Positions 51,383-60,308 of a DNA stretch of 64,000 bases are shown one piece after another; position 1 is the stretch's first letter; the number at the start of each line of letters is the position of its first letter. Where the stretch lies: positions 496,001-560,000 of the forward strand of contig NZ_JAJSLX010000003.1 in NCBI RefSeq assembly GCF_021290925.1, in the 5' to 3' direction. A program made the translations under genes and the position numbers. Source of the DNA: Sessilibacter corallicola (lineage in GTDB: Bacteria; Pseudomonadota; Gammaproteobacteria; Pseudomonadales; Cellvibrionaceae). The notes beneath the pieces were generated by a model. It searched no databases. It was not told where the DNA came from and was given only the letters and a program-made list of their open reading frames with translations.

Positions 51383-51402
51383 ACTTTGAATAACTTTTTT
51401 TG
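51353..51402 (-). promoter_or_regulatory. Candidate programmed -1 frameshift site
   Basis: Minus strand reads C-AAAAAAA-G; in the relaxase frame this is CAA AAA AAG, so the heptamer A AAA AAG (51400-51394) is in slippery register, the same as in E. coli dnaX. A -1 slip continues with GTT ATT CAA into the helicase frame; without it translation stops at TAG 51378-51376 after five more codons. A stem GCCATC-GTGTA-GATGGC (51369-51353) starts 24 bases downstream. No strong upstream Shine-Dalgarno-like stimulator is seen. Confidence 0.6.
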
Positions 51403-52704
51403 CTCATCACTTAATTCAATGTCAGTATTGCGTGAGTGATCGACAAGCTTTGGAATAACATAGTTATCGTGATATTTTTGCTGTGTAGCATAACCATTAA
51501 CCACAAACTGTGTGATGGCTTCCTCTTCGTGTAATACATCGAGAGTAGACACCATTACACGATCTTTTAACGGCAAAATTATAAGATCTTTACGTTGTGC
51601 TATCGCGCGATCAATATCATGGGCGGTGATATCACCAAAACCTTCTCGTAACGCAGATTCTTTAAGTCTCGACAGCGGTAATACAGATTGTCGCTCCAGG
51701 TGCAACCTAAGCGCATAATCGAGATATTTATCGGCATTAATCATTCGTTCTTGTATTTGTTTTTGCTGGGTTTGAGCGTCAGTATCATCCGGTTTAAACG
51801 CACTCAATCTATCAAGCGTTTCTTTTTCCTGATCATCCAATCGATTCCACCAAATATCTCGTAAATGATGTTTGCTTAGCCCCTCGACTTTCGCTGTACG
51901 CAACTGCGCGCCAACCTGATCTTTTGCTTTATCGTCCTGGATGTTATTGGCAGCTATATATTCTTCAATCTCCTTAGTACGATTAGAAAATTTATCGACG
52001 GTTTCTTTGGATATTCCAGCAATTTTCCAATACTTTCCGTCACTCTCAATATCAATACCCAGTTCTGTAAGTCTGTTGGATAAATAGGAATGGAAACGTG
52101 CTTCATAGTACGGTGCGTCACGTCTAATATTAATTAATTCAGCGGCTTTCCATTGTTGCTCAACCTCATCGAACGTCAGATTCGGCACGAAGCAATGCAT
52201 ATGACAGTTCATATCCGGTACATGCCCTTTCACGGCTCTGGAAGTGTAATGCTCGAAAGCTGAGTATACTAAGTTGCCTGTGCGCCGAATTTCATTCGAA
52301 CCATCTTTTCGTACCCGCGTGTATACCTCCGTTTCAAGCTCTTCCATAGTACTATGTACAGCGTCACGAAATGCTTTCAGCAAACGCTCATCCCCAGAAT
52401 ATTCCGCGAGAATACTAAATGATTTTGGCGTATTAAAAGAAATATCAAAACCTGCCCGTCGGTTTATCCTGTGTCTGGCCGTCATCGTGTCACCCGTTTC
52501 TGGGTGAATATTATCAACCAGATTATTGAATACCGATTGCTCAGTATGACCAGATAACCCAAGTATTTGAGCCGCTTTACCTCCCCAAATACCTGGCACA
52601 TCATCTTTGCCAAAATAGTAATCTCCACGTGAGAGTTCCTTGGCAAAATATGACTTAGCCTGAGCCGAATTTTTTGACGTATAGATCCGTAACATAATAC
52701 CCAT
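51376..52704 (-). CDS. traI: MobF relaxase, transesterase half (upstream frame)
   Basis: 442 residues. The nicking domain has the N-terminal tyrosines of TrwC-like relaxases (Tyr19, Tyr29/30 in SYFAKELSRGDYYF), KDDVPGIWGGKAAQILGL, and the metal-binding histidines in HVPDMNCHMHC. The frame ends right after DEQKK with LFKVC and a stop, just before the helicase Walker A. It nicks oriT and pilots the strand. Possible starts: ATG 52704 or 52695. Either made alone as a short relaxase and as a frameshifted full-length protein, or the gene is broken. Confidence 0.9.
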   Translation of the reverse strand: MGIMLRIYTSKNSAQAKSYFAKELSRGDYYFGKDDVPGIWGGKAAQILGLSGHTEQSVFNNLVDNIHPETGDTMTARHRINRRAGFDISFNTPKSFSILAEYSGDERLLKAFRDAVHSTMEELETEVYTRVRKDGSNEIRRTGNLVYSAFEHYTSRAVKGHVPDMNCHMHCFVPNLTFDEVEQQWKAAELINIRRDAPYYEARFHSYLSNRLTELGIDIESDGKYWKIAGISKETVDKFSNRTKEIEEYIAANNIQDDKAKDQVGAQLRTAKVEGLSKHHLRDIWWNRLDDQEKETLDRLSAFKPDDTDAQTQQKQIQERMINADKYLDYALRLHLERQSVLPLSRLKESALREGFGDITAHDIDRAIAQRKDLIILPLKDRVMVSTLDVLHEEEAITQFVVNGYATQQKYHDNYVIPKLVDHSRNTDIELSDEQKKLFKVC

Positions 52705-52782
52705 TTACCTGCGAGAAGATGTATCATTTCGGTTTAGTAGATACAAACATTAACACCCAAATATAAGATTCAGACATCACCC

Positions 52783-52832
52783 TTAGGCAGAGCCTAGAGA
52801 TATTTTTGCCACAAAATAGCTGCGGCAAAAAT
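52783..52832. other. Inverted repeats upstream of the relaxase, possible oriT or promoter region
   Basis: TAGGC-AGA-GCCTA (52783-52795) and ATTTTTGCC (52802-52810) / GGCAAAAAT (52824-52832, 13-base spacer) in the 162-base gap before the relaxase start. Inverted repeats next to the relaxase gene suit an oriT, but no nic consensus was recognised. Confidence 0.35.
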
Positions 52833-52866
52833 TGTAATAATGAACCGTCACCCGGTACCAAAACTA

Positions 52867-53112
52867 TTAATAATTAACGTTATTTATGGTCTTTATTCGT
52901 AATGTGTTTTCATTAGGAGAAACATAGTCATACTCACTGGCGAGAGTCATGAATTGGTCTCGAATGTCTTCAGGTAATTGCTCACAGAACTGGTCAATTT
53001 TTTCTGAGAATATTACTCGAATATATCCATTTGCGGCATTCTCACATTGCTTGTGAAGTGAATAAATAATGCGTTCCATTTCTTCATTGTCTGGACAATA
53101 TTGATTGCTCAT
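52867..53112 (-). CDS. Small acidic protein between coupling protein and relaxase
   Basis: 81 residues, mostly helical, acidic, three Cys. Ribosome site GAGGT ahead of the ATG. No family recognised; position between T4CP and relaxase suggests a relaxosome accessory protein. Confidence 0.7.
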   Translation of the reverse strand: MSNQYCPDNEEMERIIYSLHKQCENAANGYIRVIFSEKIDQFCEQLPEDIRDQFMTLASEYDYVSPNENTLRIKTINNVNY

Positions 53113-53139
53113 ATCAACGACCTCATGCGGTAAAAATGA

Positions 53140-54771
53140 TTACGAATTAAGCTCTGGATATTGATAGAAAGTTGCGTACATATAGTTGGTTTCAGTGGCA
53201 CTCCATATGCGTCCAGCCTGAGTCACTATGGCCTGTGTGTAATAGTTATTTTCTTTTCCGCCATTGGTAAGAAGCGTGAAATCTCGTTTCTCTACTTCTG
53301 CCCGATGTTGTTCACTGTAACTAACATTTTGATTATCTCCAGAATTGTAAGAAGAGCCTTGTTCGTTACTCGAATAACCCGATGAGTCTCCGTGACTGGT
53401 AGAGGCCTGCATTGACCAATTCGATCCAATGATGTCGCTTGCCCAGCCGTTGGTTTTATCATGAGTATTTGCATGGAAAATGAGTGTTCCAATGTTTCCA
53501 AAAAGAGATTCGGTTTGGTTTACACCATGCTGGCCGTCACCGAAAGCAATATGATAATTACTAATGTTTTGGCTGATTAACGTTGTAATGACACGTGAGC
53601 TTCGAGCCGTCTGGGCGAACTCAGCATCTTTTTGAGGAAGAGTCACTATTTGAGCCTCATCAGCGAATAAAAATACTCCTCGCCCACCATCTTCATTGAT
53701 ATCACGGCGTTCCATCTGACGTTGCCATATCAGCTTATACAGGCTTTGAGAAAGCTTCCCTACATAGCTTGTCTTAGCTGGGTAATCAAATAAAATAATC
53801 GCGCCTTGAACACTGTATTGAGGTTTTAAGACAAAAGGTTTTTTTCCTGTAATAGGGTTAATTTCTTCATCTGAACGACTAAATAATTCCCACAATTTCC
53901 CACGAAGCCATGGATCGATACTGGATGAAAAAATACTAGTGATTGATGATCTCAACCGGTCACCCATGCCCGGATAACTTAATAAGAAATAGTTTTTACT
54001 TAGTATAAATTCTTGCTCCCAGGGAACATGCTGCCCTTCATGTAATTTGTGCCGTAGCTTATCAGCGACAAATGTAATCGCTCTCCCGCAATCACTCTCT
54101 TTCATCCAGCTTGCAGACTCAGCTTCTTCCTTAGACATTGGAGCACTTCTGACAATGTTATACATATCAAGTAACGTCACTTCTCCATAGGCAAGTTGAG
54201 ATAAGGTGATGGCATTTCTAAGAAGTTCTTGATTGGCTTCATAAAAATAACTATTCTCGCCTTTGGATAAATCTCCCGCTGCAGTAATTTCCATAACGCG
54301 GTTAAATATCTCTAGAATATTTTCCAGCTCATCCCCTCCACTAACACTCATTTCATGCTTGAGGAAATTGAACACAATATCTTTATCTGGAGTAACGTGA
54401 ATGATGCTTTTCTCACGTTTCTCTTGCTTTGCCCACCGTAACCACTGCTTTGCTTCATCGTGCTTGCTACATATAACTAAACCGCCCAAATTATGCCGCA
54501 AAAATGCACGGGCGATTGCTTGTCCACTGGAGGAAGTTTTACCCGACCCTGTTGCACCGAAAATACCTATGCCCATATAAGCGTCACGTAAGGTTAAAGG
54601 GTCATTATCGGAGAAATACAATAACGGCATATCCAACGGCCACTCTTGAATATCCTCTGGATTCCAGTTGTGGTTATTCTCCAAGTGGTGCATAAAATCA
54701 CTCTCGAATTCGCCTTCTTTCAGTCTCGTTAGCAACCGATATAAATACCTATACCACGGTTTTAATTGCAT
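53140..54771 (-). CDS. Type IV coupling protein (TraD/TrwB-like ATPase)
   Basis: 543 residues. VirD4/TraD ATPase with Walker A GATGSGKTS (residues 72-80), Walker B GVFLFADEAQ, and a TraG-D C-terminal region ending in a Ser/Asn/Gly-rich stretch. It links the relaxosome to the secretion channel. Unlike TrwB or TraD it has no N-terminal TM helices; a separate membrane protein is encoded upstream (55351-56076). Confidence 0.88.
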   Translation of the reverse strand: MQLKPWYRYLYRLLTRLKEGEFESDFMHHLENNHNWNPEDIQEWPLDMPLLYFSDNDPLTLRDAYMGIGIFGATGSGKTSSSGQAIARAFLRHNLGGLVICSKHDEAKQWLRWAKQEKREKSIIHVTPDKDIVFNFLKHEMSVSGGDELENILEIFNRVMEITAAGDLSKGENSYFYEANQELLRNAITLSQLAYGEVTLLDMYNIVRSAPMSKEEAESASWMKESDCGRAITFVADKLRHKLHEGQHVPWEQEFILSKNYFLLSYPGMGDRLRSSITSIFSSSIDPWLRGKLWELFSRSDEEINPITGKKPFVLKPQYSVQGAIILFDYPAKTSYVGKLSQSLYKLIWQRQMERRDINEDGGRGVFLFADEAQIVTLPQKDAEFAQTARSSRVITTLISQNISNYHIAFGDGQHGVNQTESLFGNIGTLIFHANTHDKTNGWASDIIGSNWSMQASTSHGDSSGYSSNEQGSSYNSGDNQNVSYSEQHRAEVEKRDFTLLTNGGKENNYYTQAIVTQAGRIWSATETNYMYATFYQYPELNS

Positions 54772-54858
54772 AGCCTATCTGCCTCGTTATCCAATACGAT
54801 GGTTTGCTTCATCACGACAATTTGACGGGGTTCGAATCAACCTTTCTAAGGGTGGTAA

Positions 54859-55299
54859 TTAACGCTCAAGCCCCGCTCCGGTATCAGGAGAAACATAGTG
54901 AGATCTATCTGAACTACTAGTTGCGCCTTGCATAAATTCAGGCATTGGACGAGGTACTTCTTTAACGACTTCACCTTGTTCATATGATGGGAAAAAACCG
55001 TCGGGGATATTCTGTGCAATAACATCACGTGCCTGCTCATAAGACTTTTCGGCAATCATAGAGCCTGCGAGTGTGACACCGTATATCGCACCGGCCATAA
55101 GCTGTCCCATCGGACTATTATCCATTTCCATTAATCCTTCATAAATTCCTTGAGAAATGACCTCCTCAAGGGAACGTCCTGTTTCTTCAAGATAGCTTTG
55201 AAGCTCGTGATAGCGTGTGTAAATTTCGAGGTCTAATTTTTCAATTGGCGCTCGTAAAATGTCGGTAACCATCGTGGAAATTTCTTTTTCAAAAGACAT
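54859..55299 (-). CDS. Unknown mobilization-operon protein
   Basis: 146 residues from the ATG at 55299, which has GGGAG eight bases ahead; an upstream start would add eight residues. N-terminal helices (FEKEISTMVTDILRAPIEK), a Gly/Ala-rich possible membrane-facing segment (GQLMAGAIYGVTLAGSMIA), and a Pro/Ser-rich tail. No family recognised. Confidence 0.7.
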   Translation of the reverse strand: MSFEKEISTMVTDILRAPIEKLDLEIYTRYHELQSYLEETGRSLEEVISQGIYEGLMEMDNSPMGQLMAGAIYGVTLAGSMIAEKSYEQARDVIAQNIPDGFFPSYEQGEVVKEVPRPMPEFMQGATSSSDRSHYVSPDTGAGLER

Positions 55300-55350
55300 A
55301 ATTTTAGCTCCCATACACCGCACCCATCATAAGGCGCGGCAGTATCGCGT

Positions 55351-56076
55351 TTAGTGGGTAAGAGAAGAGAAATCAGTGTTCTGTATGGTTTTACCTGATA
55401 AGATCTGGCGATCCATCTCAGAGAAATTGGTAGCGTTTCGTACAACGAACCCTTTAGTATCTTTCGAGGGTTTACCATTAAGTGCGTCCATATGGTGATT
55501 AGCCTCAATATGGCGGTCACGAGAATCGAGCAGTTTCTTGCGATAAAGGGTGTAGTAATAACGCACTCGTAATACCATCCATGCCGAAGAAAATATCAAT
55601 AATCCACCGAGCCCTTGGTCAAGAAATAGATAGATCGCCATGCCTGCTATAACGACTAATAATGGTTCGTACACGCCCTCTAAAATCCATGCATTTGACC
55701 CACCCGGAAACATTTTGATTAATCGCTCCAATATGATGTTACCCTCAAAATAGCTGTGAACAATTTCTTGATTGACATTCCTTCGCCAAATAACAAACAG
55801 GTGGAAACTTGTCGCTAGACACAAAGAACCGAGATATAAGGAAAGATAAAATGACTCAACTTTGTGTAAGTGGCTAACAATCAGCACAGTAATGAACATC
55901 GCAATAATGTAGGTTAAATTAAATCTACGCTCCCCCATGCCATAACGTGTTAATGGATAAACCAGCGCAGTGCCTAAATCGCACAGTAATCTCGCTATAA
56001 AAAATGCAAATCGAACGTGCATACTTTCTTTAAACGCATCATTAACGGTATGTATCGCTGTGTTTCTGGCGTCCAT
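55351..56076 (-). CDS. Multi-spanning membrane protein of the mobilization operon
   Basis: 241 residues with about four to five TM helices (around residues 20-42, 52-70, 75-96, 130-165), and a hydrophilic C-terminus. No family recognised. Since the coupling protein lacks TM helices, this protein could supply its membrane anchor; that is inference. Confidence 0.75.
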   Translation of the reverse strand: MDARNTAIHTVNDAFKESMHVRFAFFIARLLCDLGTALVYPLTRYGMGERRFNLTYIIAMFITVLIVSHLHKVESFYLSLYLGSLCLATSFHLFVIWRRNVNQEIVHSYFEGNIILERLIKMFPGGSNAWILEGVYEPLLVVIAGMAIYLFLDQGLGGLLIFSSAWMVLRVRYYYTLYRKKLLDSRDRHIEANHHMDALNGKPSKDTKGFVVRNATNFSEMDRQILSGKTIQNTDFSSLTH

Positions 56077-56187
56077 AAAAATTTCCTCAAAAAAGAATTA
56101 AACTGATTGGTTAAACTCGGAACCTGAATGTATTGAAAACCGTCTATGGGTGCTAATTACCTCCTTATAAAAATATGGAAATATGAA

Positions 56188-56472
56188 CTAAGAACGCTGA
56201 TGAACTAGGAATGTTAACCATGCGGTTAATAGGCAGAAAATTACATTTACAGCACTGATAGCCATAAACGCAAAATATTCCCCATTAACAAAAAATGCAT
56301 AAAAAAACGTAACGGAACAGGCCCAGTTCCACATCAACCATGTCGCGAGGCTTACGGATTTATCTACGTTGCCGGATTTGAGCATTTTCCAAAGAGACAT
56401 ACATTGTGGGGCGTAGGCAAAGGTGGCTACACCTGCGTTACACAAATATAAAAAAGTTATGATGTTATTCAT
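56188..56472 (-). CDS. PQ-loop (SemiSWEET-like) small membrane protein
   Basis: 94 residues with three TM helices and the PQ-loop signature YAPQCMSLWKML followed by KSVSLATWLMW. SemiSWEETs work as dimers to carry sugars. First gene of the minus-strand mobilization block, which is unusual cargo. The substrate is unknown. Confidence 0.8.
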   Translation of the reverse strand: MNNIITFLYLCNAGVATFAYAPQCMSLWKMLKSGNVDKSVSLATWLMWNWACSVTFFYAFFVNGEYFAFMAISAVNVIFCLLTAWLTFLVHQRS

Positions 56473-56848
56473 GATTTCCTCACTTGTATTTTTAAGCGCC
56501 GACTGTGGAATGGCTACAGTTAACCAAATGTATGAAAATTACGTAAGTACTTGTTTCATAAAACTTTTTTATGTAGTAAACGCTGATTTTCTTATGTAAA
56601 AATGAGAGATCTAAGGCGTTGTAAGATCGAGGGGAATTTTTACTTTTTAACAACCGACGGCCAGTCAGTTCGGCTAGATATTATGGTGAAATAGAAGCAT
56701 AATGGCGTTAAATATCGCCAATTTATCCAATGAGAACAAAACCGGTACTCAAAGCAGAATTGGCAATAATATCGTCCTGGTAGGTATTATTGTGAAAAGT
56801 ACTCAATAGTTCATAATCTTGTGTATTAAATACTGATATTTGAAATTT
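56473..56848. promoter_or_regulatory. Divergent control region between mobilization genes and repA
   Basis: 376 bases without a gene. Contains CAATAATA (56764-56771) / TATTATTG (56785-56792), 13-base spacer, about 57 bases before the repA start, and a short TGGCG/CGCCA dyad near 56705. No clear iterons. A candidate place for the replication origin and repA operator. Confidence 0.4.
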
Positions 56849-57175
56849 ATGTCTAATTCTCAAAAACACCCTAATTATGGCAATCTTCTCGATATCATTA
56901 GCACAGAAGAAGATTAGCAGCGTTCTTTTAAAATAGCTAAATTTGAAGGTCTCTTTGATGGCACATTTGAAGAATTTAAGGAAGAAATAGGTGAACCATT
57001 TGACCTAACTGATTCCGGTAATCTTACGTTAGAGGAGGCCTATGATATCGCTTGTGAAGAGGATCTGTTTCAGGGCAGCTTTGAGCAATTCGTCGAATTT
57101 CACCAAGAAGCGGTAGATCATGACACGATAAACTTCGCGAATGAGATTTTCCTTAAAGAATGGCCTATCCACCCT
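56849..57175 (+). pseudogene. 5' part of the repA frame, with in-frame amber codon
   Basis: An ATG at 56849 opens a frame that reads 22 codons (MSNSQKHPNYGNLLDI...), meets TAG at 56915-56917, and then stays open into the RepA domain to 57949 (366 residues if the amber is read). The open part holds two similar acidic units, IAKFEGLFDGTFEEF and IACEEDLFQGSFEQF, so it looks like genuine coding sequence. Either the 5' end is broken by a point mutation or the amber is read through. Confidence 0.6.
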
Positions 57176-57949
57176 ATGGTGGCTGTATTTATTGCTTTGC
57201 CTCTTGAACAGACTGATTTTGAGGAGCAATTTTTCACTCTGAATGAATATTGTATTAAGGCGACATCAACTCCAGCTGAAATATTTGCAATTGGCCGTGT
57301 ATGCGGTGTACCTGCAGGTGTAGTAGCAAGAAGAATCTTGTTATATTTCTTCTCTAAATTTTATCAAGATGAGCTTTTTGAACTCAATATTCGAGTCGAC
57401 AGCAAACAATTTATTAACCTTTTTGGGTACAACACTAAGAGTTACAGGGTTCAGAACCCAGTTATACAAGAGTTTACTCGGCTGACATCTTGTAAATTTG
57501 AATTAAGCTCTCTGGGGGATTTAATTCGAGCGGGATATAAGACGATAAAACAAGCTTATATTGCAAACGACATGCTTATTGTTGATAAAACCAGCATTGT
57601 CGAGGGAAGAACCACCAACATATTTCTTAATCCAGCCTTTATGTTTAAAGCGGCATTTCCTGTTGACTTTAAACACGTAAAAAGCACAAATAAGAGATCG
57701 GAGTTTTGGAATGTTTATCTCTTACTGGTAGATATTTTACCACGTATCGAGCCACGGAAGACATTAAAAGTCCCTTGGACAACACTAGAAAAAATATTCT
57801 GCAATCGATATAGCACACTAGAAAACTTTAAATATTTCTTCAAAAAAACACTTGAAGATGTCATTGAAATTTATCCGAAATCAAAAGGGAAAGTCATTAC
57901 TCAAAACAAAGATCATGTAGTTTTTTGTCACACTCCTGCCCCAATTTAA
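57176..57949 (+). CDS. repA: RepA_C-family plasmid replication initiator
   Basis: 257 residues from the first ATG after the amber codon; there is no ribosome site here, so this start is doubtful. The family pattern is clear: VPAGVVARRILLYFFS, then GYNTKSYRVQNPVIQEFTRL, and the C-terminal SEFWNVYLLLVDILPRI with a winged-helix-like W-T-L-E-K region and YPKSKGKVI. RepA_C proteins start replication of IncW-like and other plasmids. In an integrated element it may allow autonomous replication after excision. May be a remnant because of the upstream stop. Confidence 0.7.
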   Translation: MVAVFIALPLEQTDFEEQFFTLNEYCIKATSTPAEIFAIGRVCGVPAGVVARRILLYFFSKFYQDELFELNIRVDSKQFINLFGYNTKSYRVQNPVIQEFTRLTSCKFELSSLGDLIRAGYKTIKQAYIANDMLIVDKTSIVEGRTTNIFLNPAFMFKAAFPVDFKHVKSTNKRSEFWNVYLLLVDILPRIEPRKTLKVPWTTLEKIFCNRYSTLENFKYFFKKTLEDVIEIYPKSKGKVITQNKDHVVFCHTPAPI

Positions 57950-58047
57950 AACTATCCAGTAATATTTATGAAATAGAAAAAATTCAATGTAGCGGGTTAC
58001 TGAATCGGAGCAGGTAGACAATCGTCACCCACTCCGAATATAAATAG

Positions 58048-59346
58048 TTAAATCGGTCGGCAGCTGGTTCCTACAAATCTACCTGAGTCTGAACCGTTAG
58101 TAAAAGTTCCAACGGCACCTGATACAGGACCTAAATCTGCGTCATTACTCGAATCCATTCCATCGGAGTCGAATGTTAGATTGAAACTAAAATTCCCTCC
58201 AGTAACACTGATTATACCGTTAGAGAGCATTCCACTCAGAGAAGTTTGATTACCACGAAGAGTGACTGCAAGACCCGTTACACTATTATCGTCCATGATA
58301 TCCAATGCAACTAAAGCAGATCCGTCCGGCGTATTGGGCATGGCATTAGAATTGGCTAGCCCGGATAAACGATATCGTGCAGCTGGGTTTCCAGCTCTTC
58401 GCTCACCAGTAAATGTCCCATTTTCACTGGTTAAAAAATTATTCCATGCACCGTCTACTTGTGTGTAAGTTACATTGAAGCTACCAGTAAACTCTGCTCC
58501 AGATGAGACGCCCCCTGCGATCACATCACGCTGAGGAGTAAAATCTACCCCTTCTCCAGGATTAGCAGTAAGCACTAGATTCTCAACGGTACTGAATACC
58601 AGTCCACTAGTAACGGCTTCTCCCACACCATCCCCAAAGAATGTACCGGGCTCAAACCGCTCATGCTGTACCAATAATAAAAAAGTGCCTGCATCATCAC
58701 CAGTGAATTCCCCACTGTAAACCCCTGATGCGAGACAGGCCAACGACAAGGAAAGAGCTTCATCGGATTCTCCAAACCCCGGTAATACTGGCGTGCGATT
58801 ATCAGCGGTGGCAACGTCCGATAAAATCGTACTCACCTCACCGCTAAAGGTTTCTATCGTGAAATCTGGTTGCGGAAAATTATTTGCTATAGCCTGAACA
58901 GCCTCTGATATTTGAATACCGTTACTGTTGTCGTTATCAGTGTCCAAGGCTAACAGTAATCTATTGATATTTTGGACTCGAACATCACGGATACCTGCGC
59001 CAACAAGATCCACCAAGGTTACCAACTCTTGTCCGGTAACTTCCCCAAATTCGATGCCACCTAGCGAGAAGGTAACGGTGCTTCCGCCTTCATACATAAA
59101 GCCACCATTGGCATCTGTAATACCTTCAGTACTCCCAGATACGAAGCTTAGCCCTTCAATTGGAGACGAGAAATTACCAGAAAGTAAATCCGCCGTGGGT
59201 TGAGGATCATCTTCAACAGGCGGCATGGTTGTCGGAGTTTCCGATGGACCGGGCGCAGGAACAGGGTCTCTAGGACCATCGCCACCGCAACCACCTAAGC
59301 CCAGTAAGATTGCCAAACTGACACCGTGTAAAATCGTTAATCGCAT
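58048..59346 (-). CDS. Secreted or outer-membrane lipoprotein, unknown
   Basis: 432 residues from the ATG at 59346 (AGGAGAGG ahead); the frame extends 17 codons upstream without support. Lipoprotein signal with lipobox LGGC, then a Pro/Thr-rich linker (PVPAPGPSETPTTMPP), then a beta-rich Gly/Ser/Thr domain with DTDNDNSNG, a calcium-site-like Asp pattern. No family recognised. Composition is more GC-rich than neighbours, suggesting a different origin. Its start is 105 bases from the left recombination-like site. Confidence 0.75.
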   Translation of the reverse strand: MRLTILHGVSLAILLGLGGCGGDGPRDPVPAPGPSETPTTMPPVEDDPQPTADLLSGNFSSPIEGLSFVSGSTEGITDANGGFMYEGGSTVTFSLGGIEFGEVTGQELVTLVDLVGAGIRDVRVQNINRLLLALDTDNDNSNGIQISEAVQAIANNFPQPDFTIETFSGEVSTILSDVATADNRTPVLPGFGESDEALSLSLACLASGVYSGEFTGDDAGTFLLLVQHERFEPGTFFGDGVGEAVTSGLVFSTVENLVLTANPGEGVDFTPQRDVIAGGVSSGAEFTGSFNVTYTQVDGAWNNFLTSENGTFTGERRAGNPAARYRLSGLANSNAMPNTPDGSALVALDIMDDNSVTGLAVTLRGNQTSLSGMLSNGIISVTGGNFSFNLTFDSDGMDSSNDADLGPVSGAVGTFTNGSDSGRFVGTSCRPI

Positions 59347-59450
59347 TCGAACCTCTCCTGTGTGAGGAATTATTTTTAGTCTAAGTAGATAGAGCAAAAC
59401 CCACGGTGAACGCGGATCACAAAGAATACAGAACCGTATTTGAGGTAAAT

Positions 59451-59474
59451 ATTAACTTCTAAGAAGAAGTTAAT
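59451..59474 (+). repeat. Left recombination-site-like dyad
   Basis: ATTAACTTC-TAAGAA-GAAGTTAAT: two 9-bp arms around an asymmetric 6-base centre, the architecture of a tyrosine-recombinase core site. An almost identical copy in inverted orientation is at 60516-60539. Confidence 0.65.
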
Positions 59475-59590
59475 TTCTTGCCTACACTAATAAATCGCAG
59501 TACATCAATTATTTAGAATCAGTTTTTAACGCATAAAAACCGTAGTCACACACGAAGTATTAAATTGTTAAAAAAGTTAATGGTCATATA

Positions 59591-60199
59591 ATGGCAATGG
59601 TAGCAGGCCAAAATTTTAATCATCCCGAAAAAGGCAGTTCGATCAAAGTCGAGCCCATTCGAGATATTAAATCCATCAAACGCATTAAAAAGAATTTAGA
59701 AAAACAACCAAGAAATTATTGTTTATTTACCCTGGGAATTAATTCTGCTTACCGAGCTAATGAATTATTATCGTTGACTGTTGATCAAGTCGATTATTTA
59801 CGCCCCGGTGATCGACTGGAACTTAAGCAAAGCAAAACGGATAAGCACCGAGCCATCACCGTTAATAGTACTGCTGTTGATGCTATTGATTTTTGGCTGA
59901 GGCATCATCCACGCCCTACCAGAGGACAGCCATTGTTTATTTCTCATAGAAAACATACGGCCATTGGCGTACCAACCGCGTGTAATTTATTAAAAAAATG
60001 GTGTCATGATATTGGCTTGCACGGTAATTTCGGTAGCCATACCCTACGAAAAACTTGGGGCTATTTTCATCATTTAAACGGCACGCCACTTCCATTATTG
60101 ATGGAAGCATTCGGGCACAGCACACAAAAACAAACGCTGGATTATTTATGCATTCAGTCTTCTGAAATCCAACAGCTATATACCGATCTGGAGCTGTAA
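59591..60199 (+). CDS. Single-domain tyrosine recombinase (FimB/FimE-sized)
   Basis: 202 residues, catalytic domain only. Residues seen: Arg55 (SAYRANELL), Lys in the KQSKTDK hairpin, His150-x-x-Arg153 (HTLRKTWG), His176 (FGHST), Tyr185 (TLDYLCI). FimB/FimE invertases are of the same size and also lack an arm-binding domain. Flanking inverted dyads at 59451 and 60516 are its likely targets. Confidence 0.88.
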   Translation: MAMVAGQNFNHPEKGSSIKVEPIRDIKSIKRIKKNLEKQPRNYCLFTLGINSAYRANELLSLTVDQVDYLRPGDRLELKQSKTDKHRAITVNSTAVDAIDFWLRHHPRPTRGQPLFISHRKHTAIGVPTACNLLKKWCHDIGLHGNFGSHTLRKTWGYFHHLNGTPLPLLMEAFGHSTQKQTLDYLCIQSSEIQQLYTDLEL

Positions 60200-60308
60200 A
60201 TCTTGTGCAGTAAGCATATCGATTTTAATCCTAAAATTCGGTTGATTTAGGTGTCATAATCAGATTATTAAGGAGCCGATAAGAAGAAAAATTAGGAAAT
60301 TACGTTAT

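Noticed and set aside
54668-54862. Plus-strand frame at the T4CP start
   Set aside because: Antisense to the coupling protein gene, no ribosome site.
56473-56848. Iteron array for a RepA-dependent origin
   Set aside because: Short AT-rich similarities occur but no regularly spaced direct repeats of useful length.
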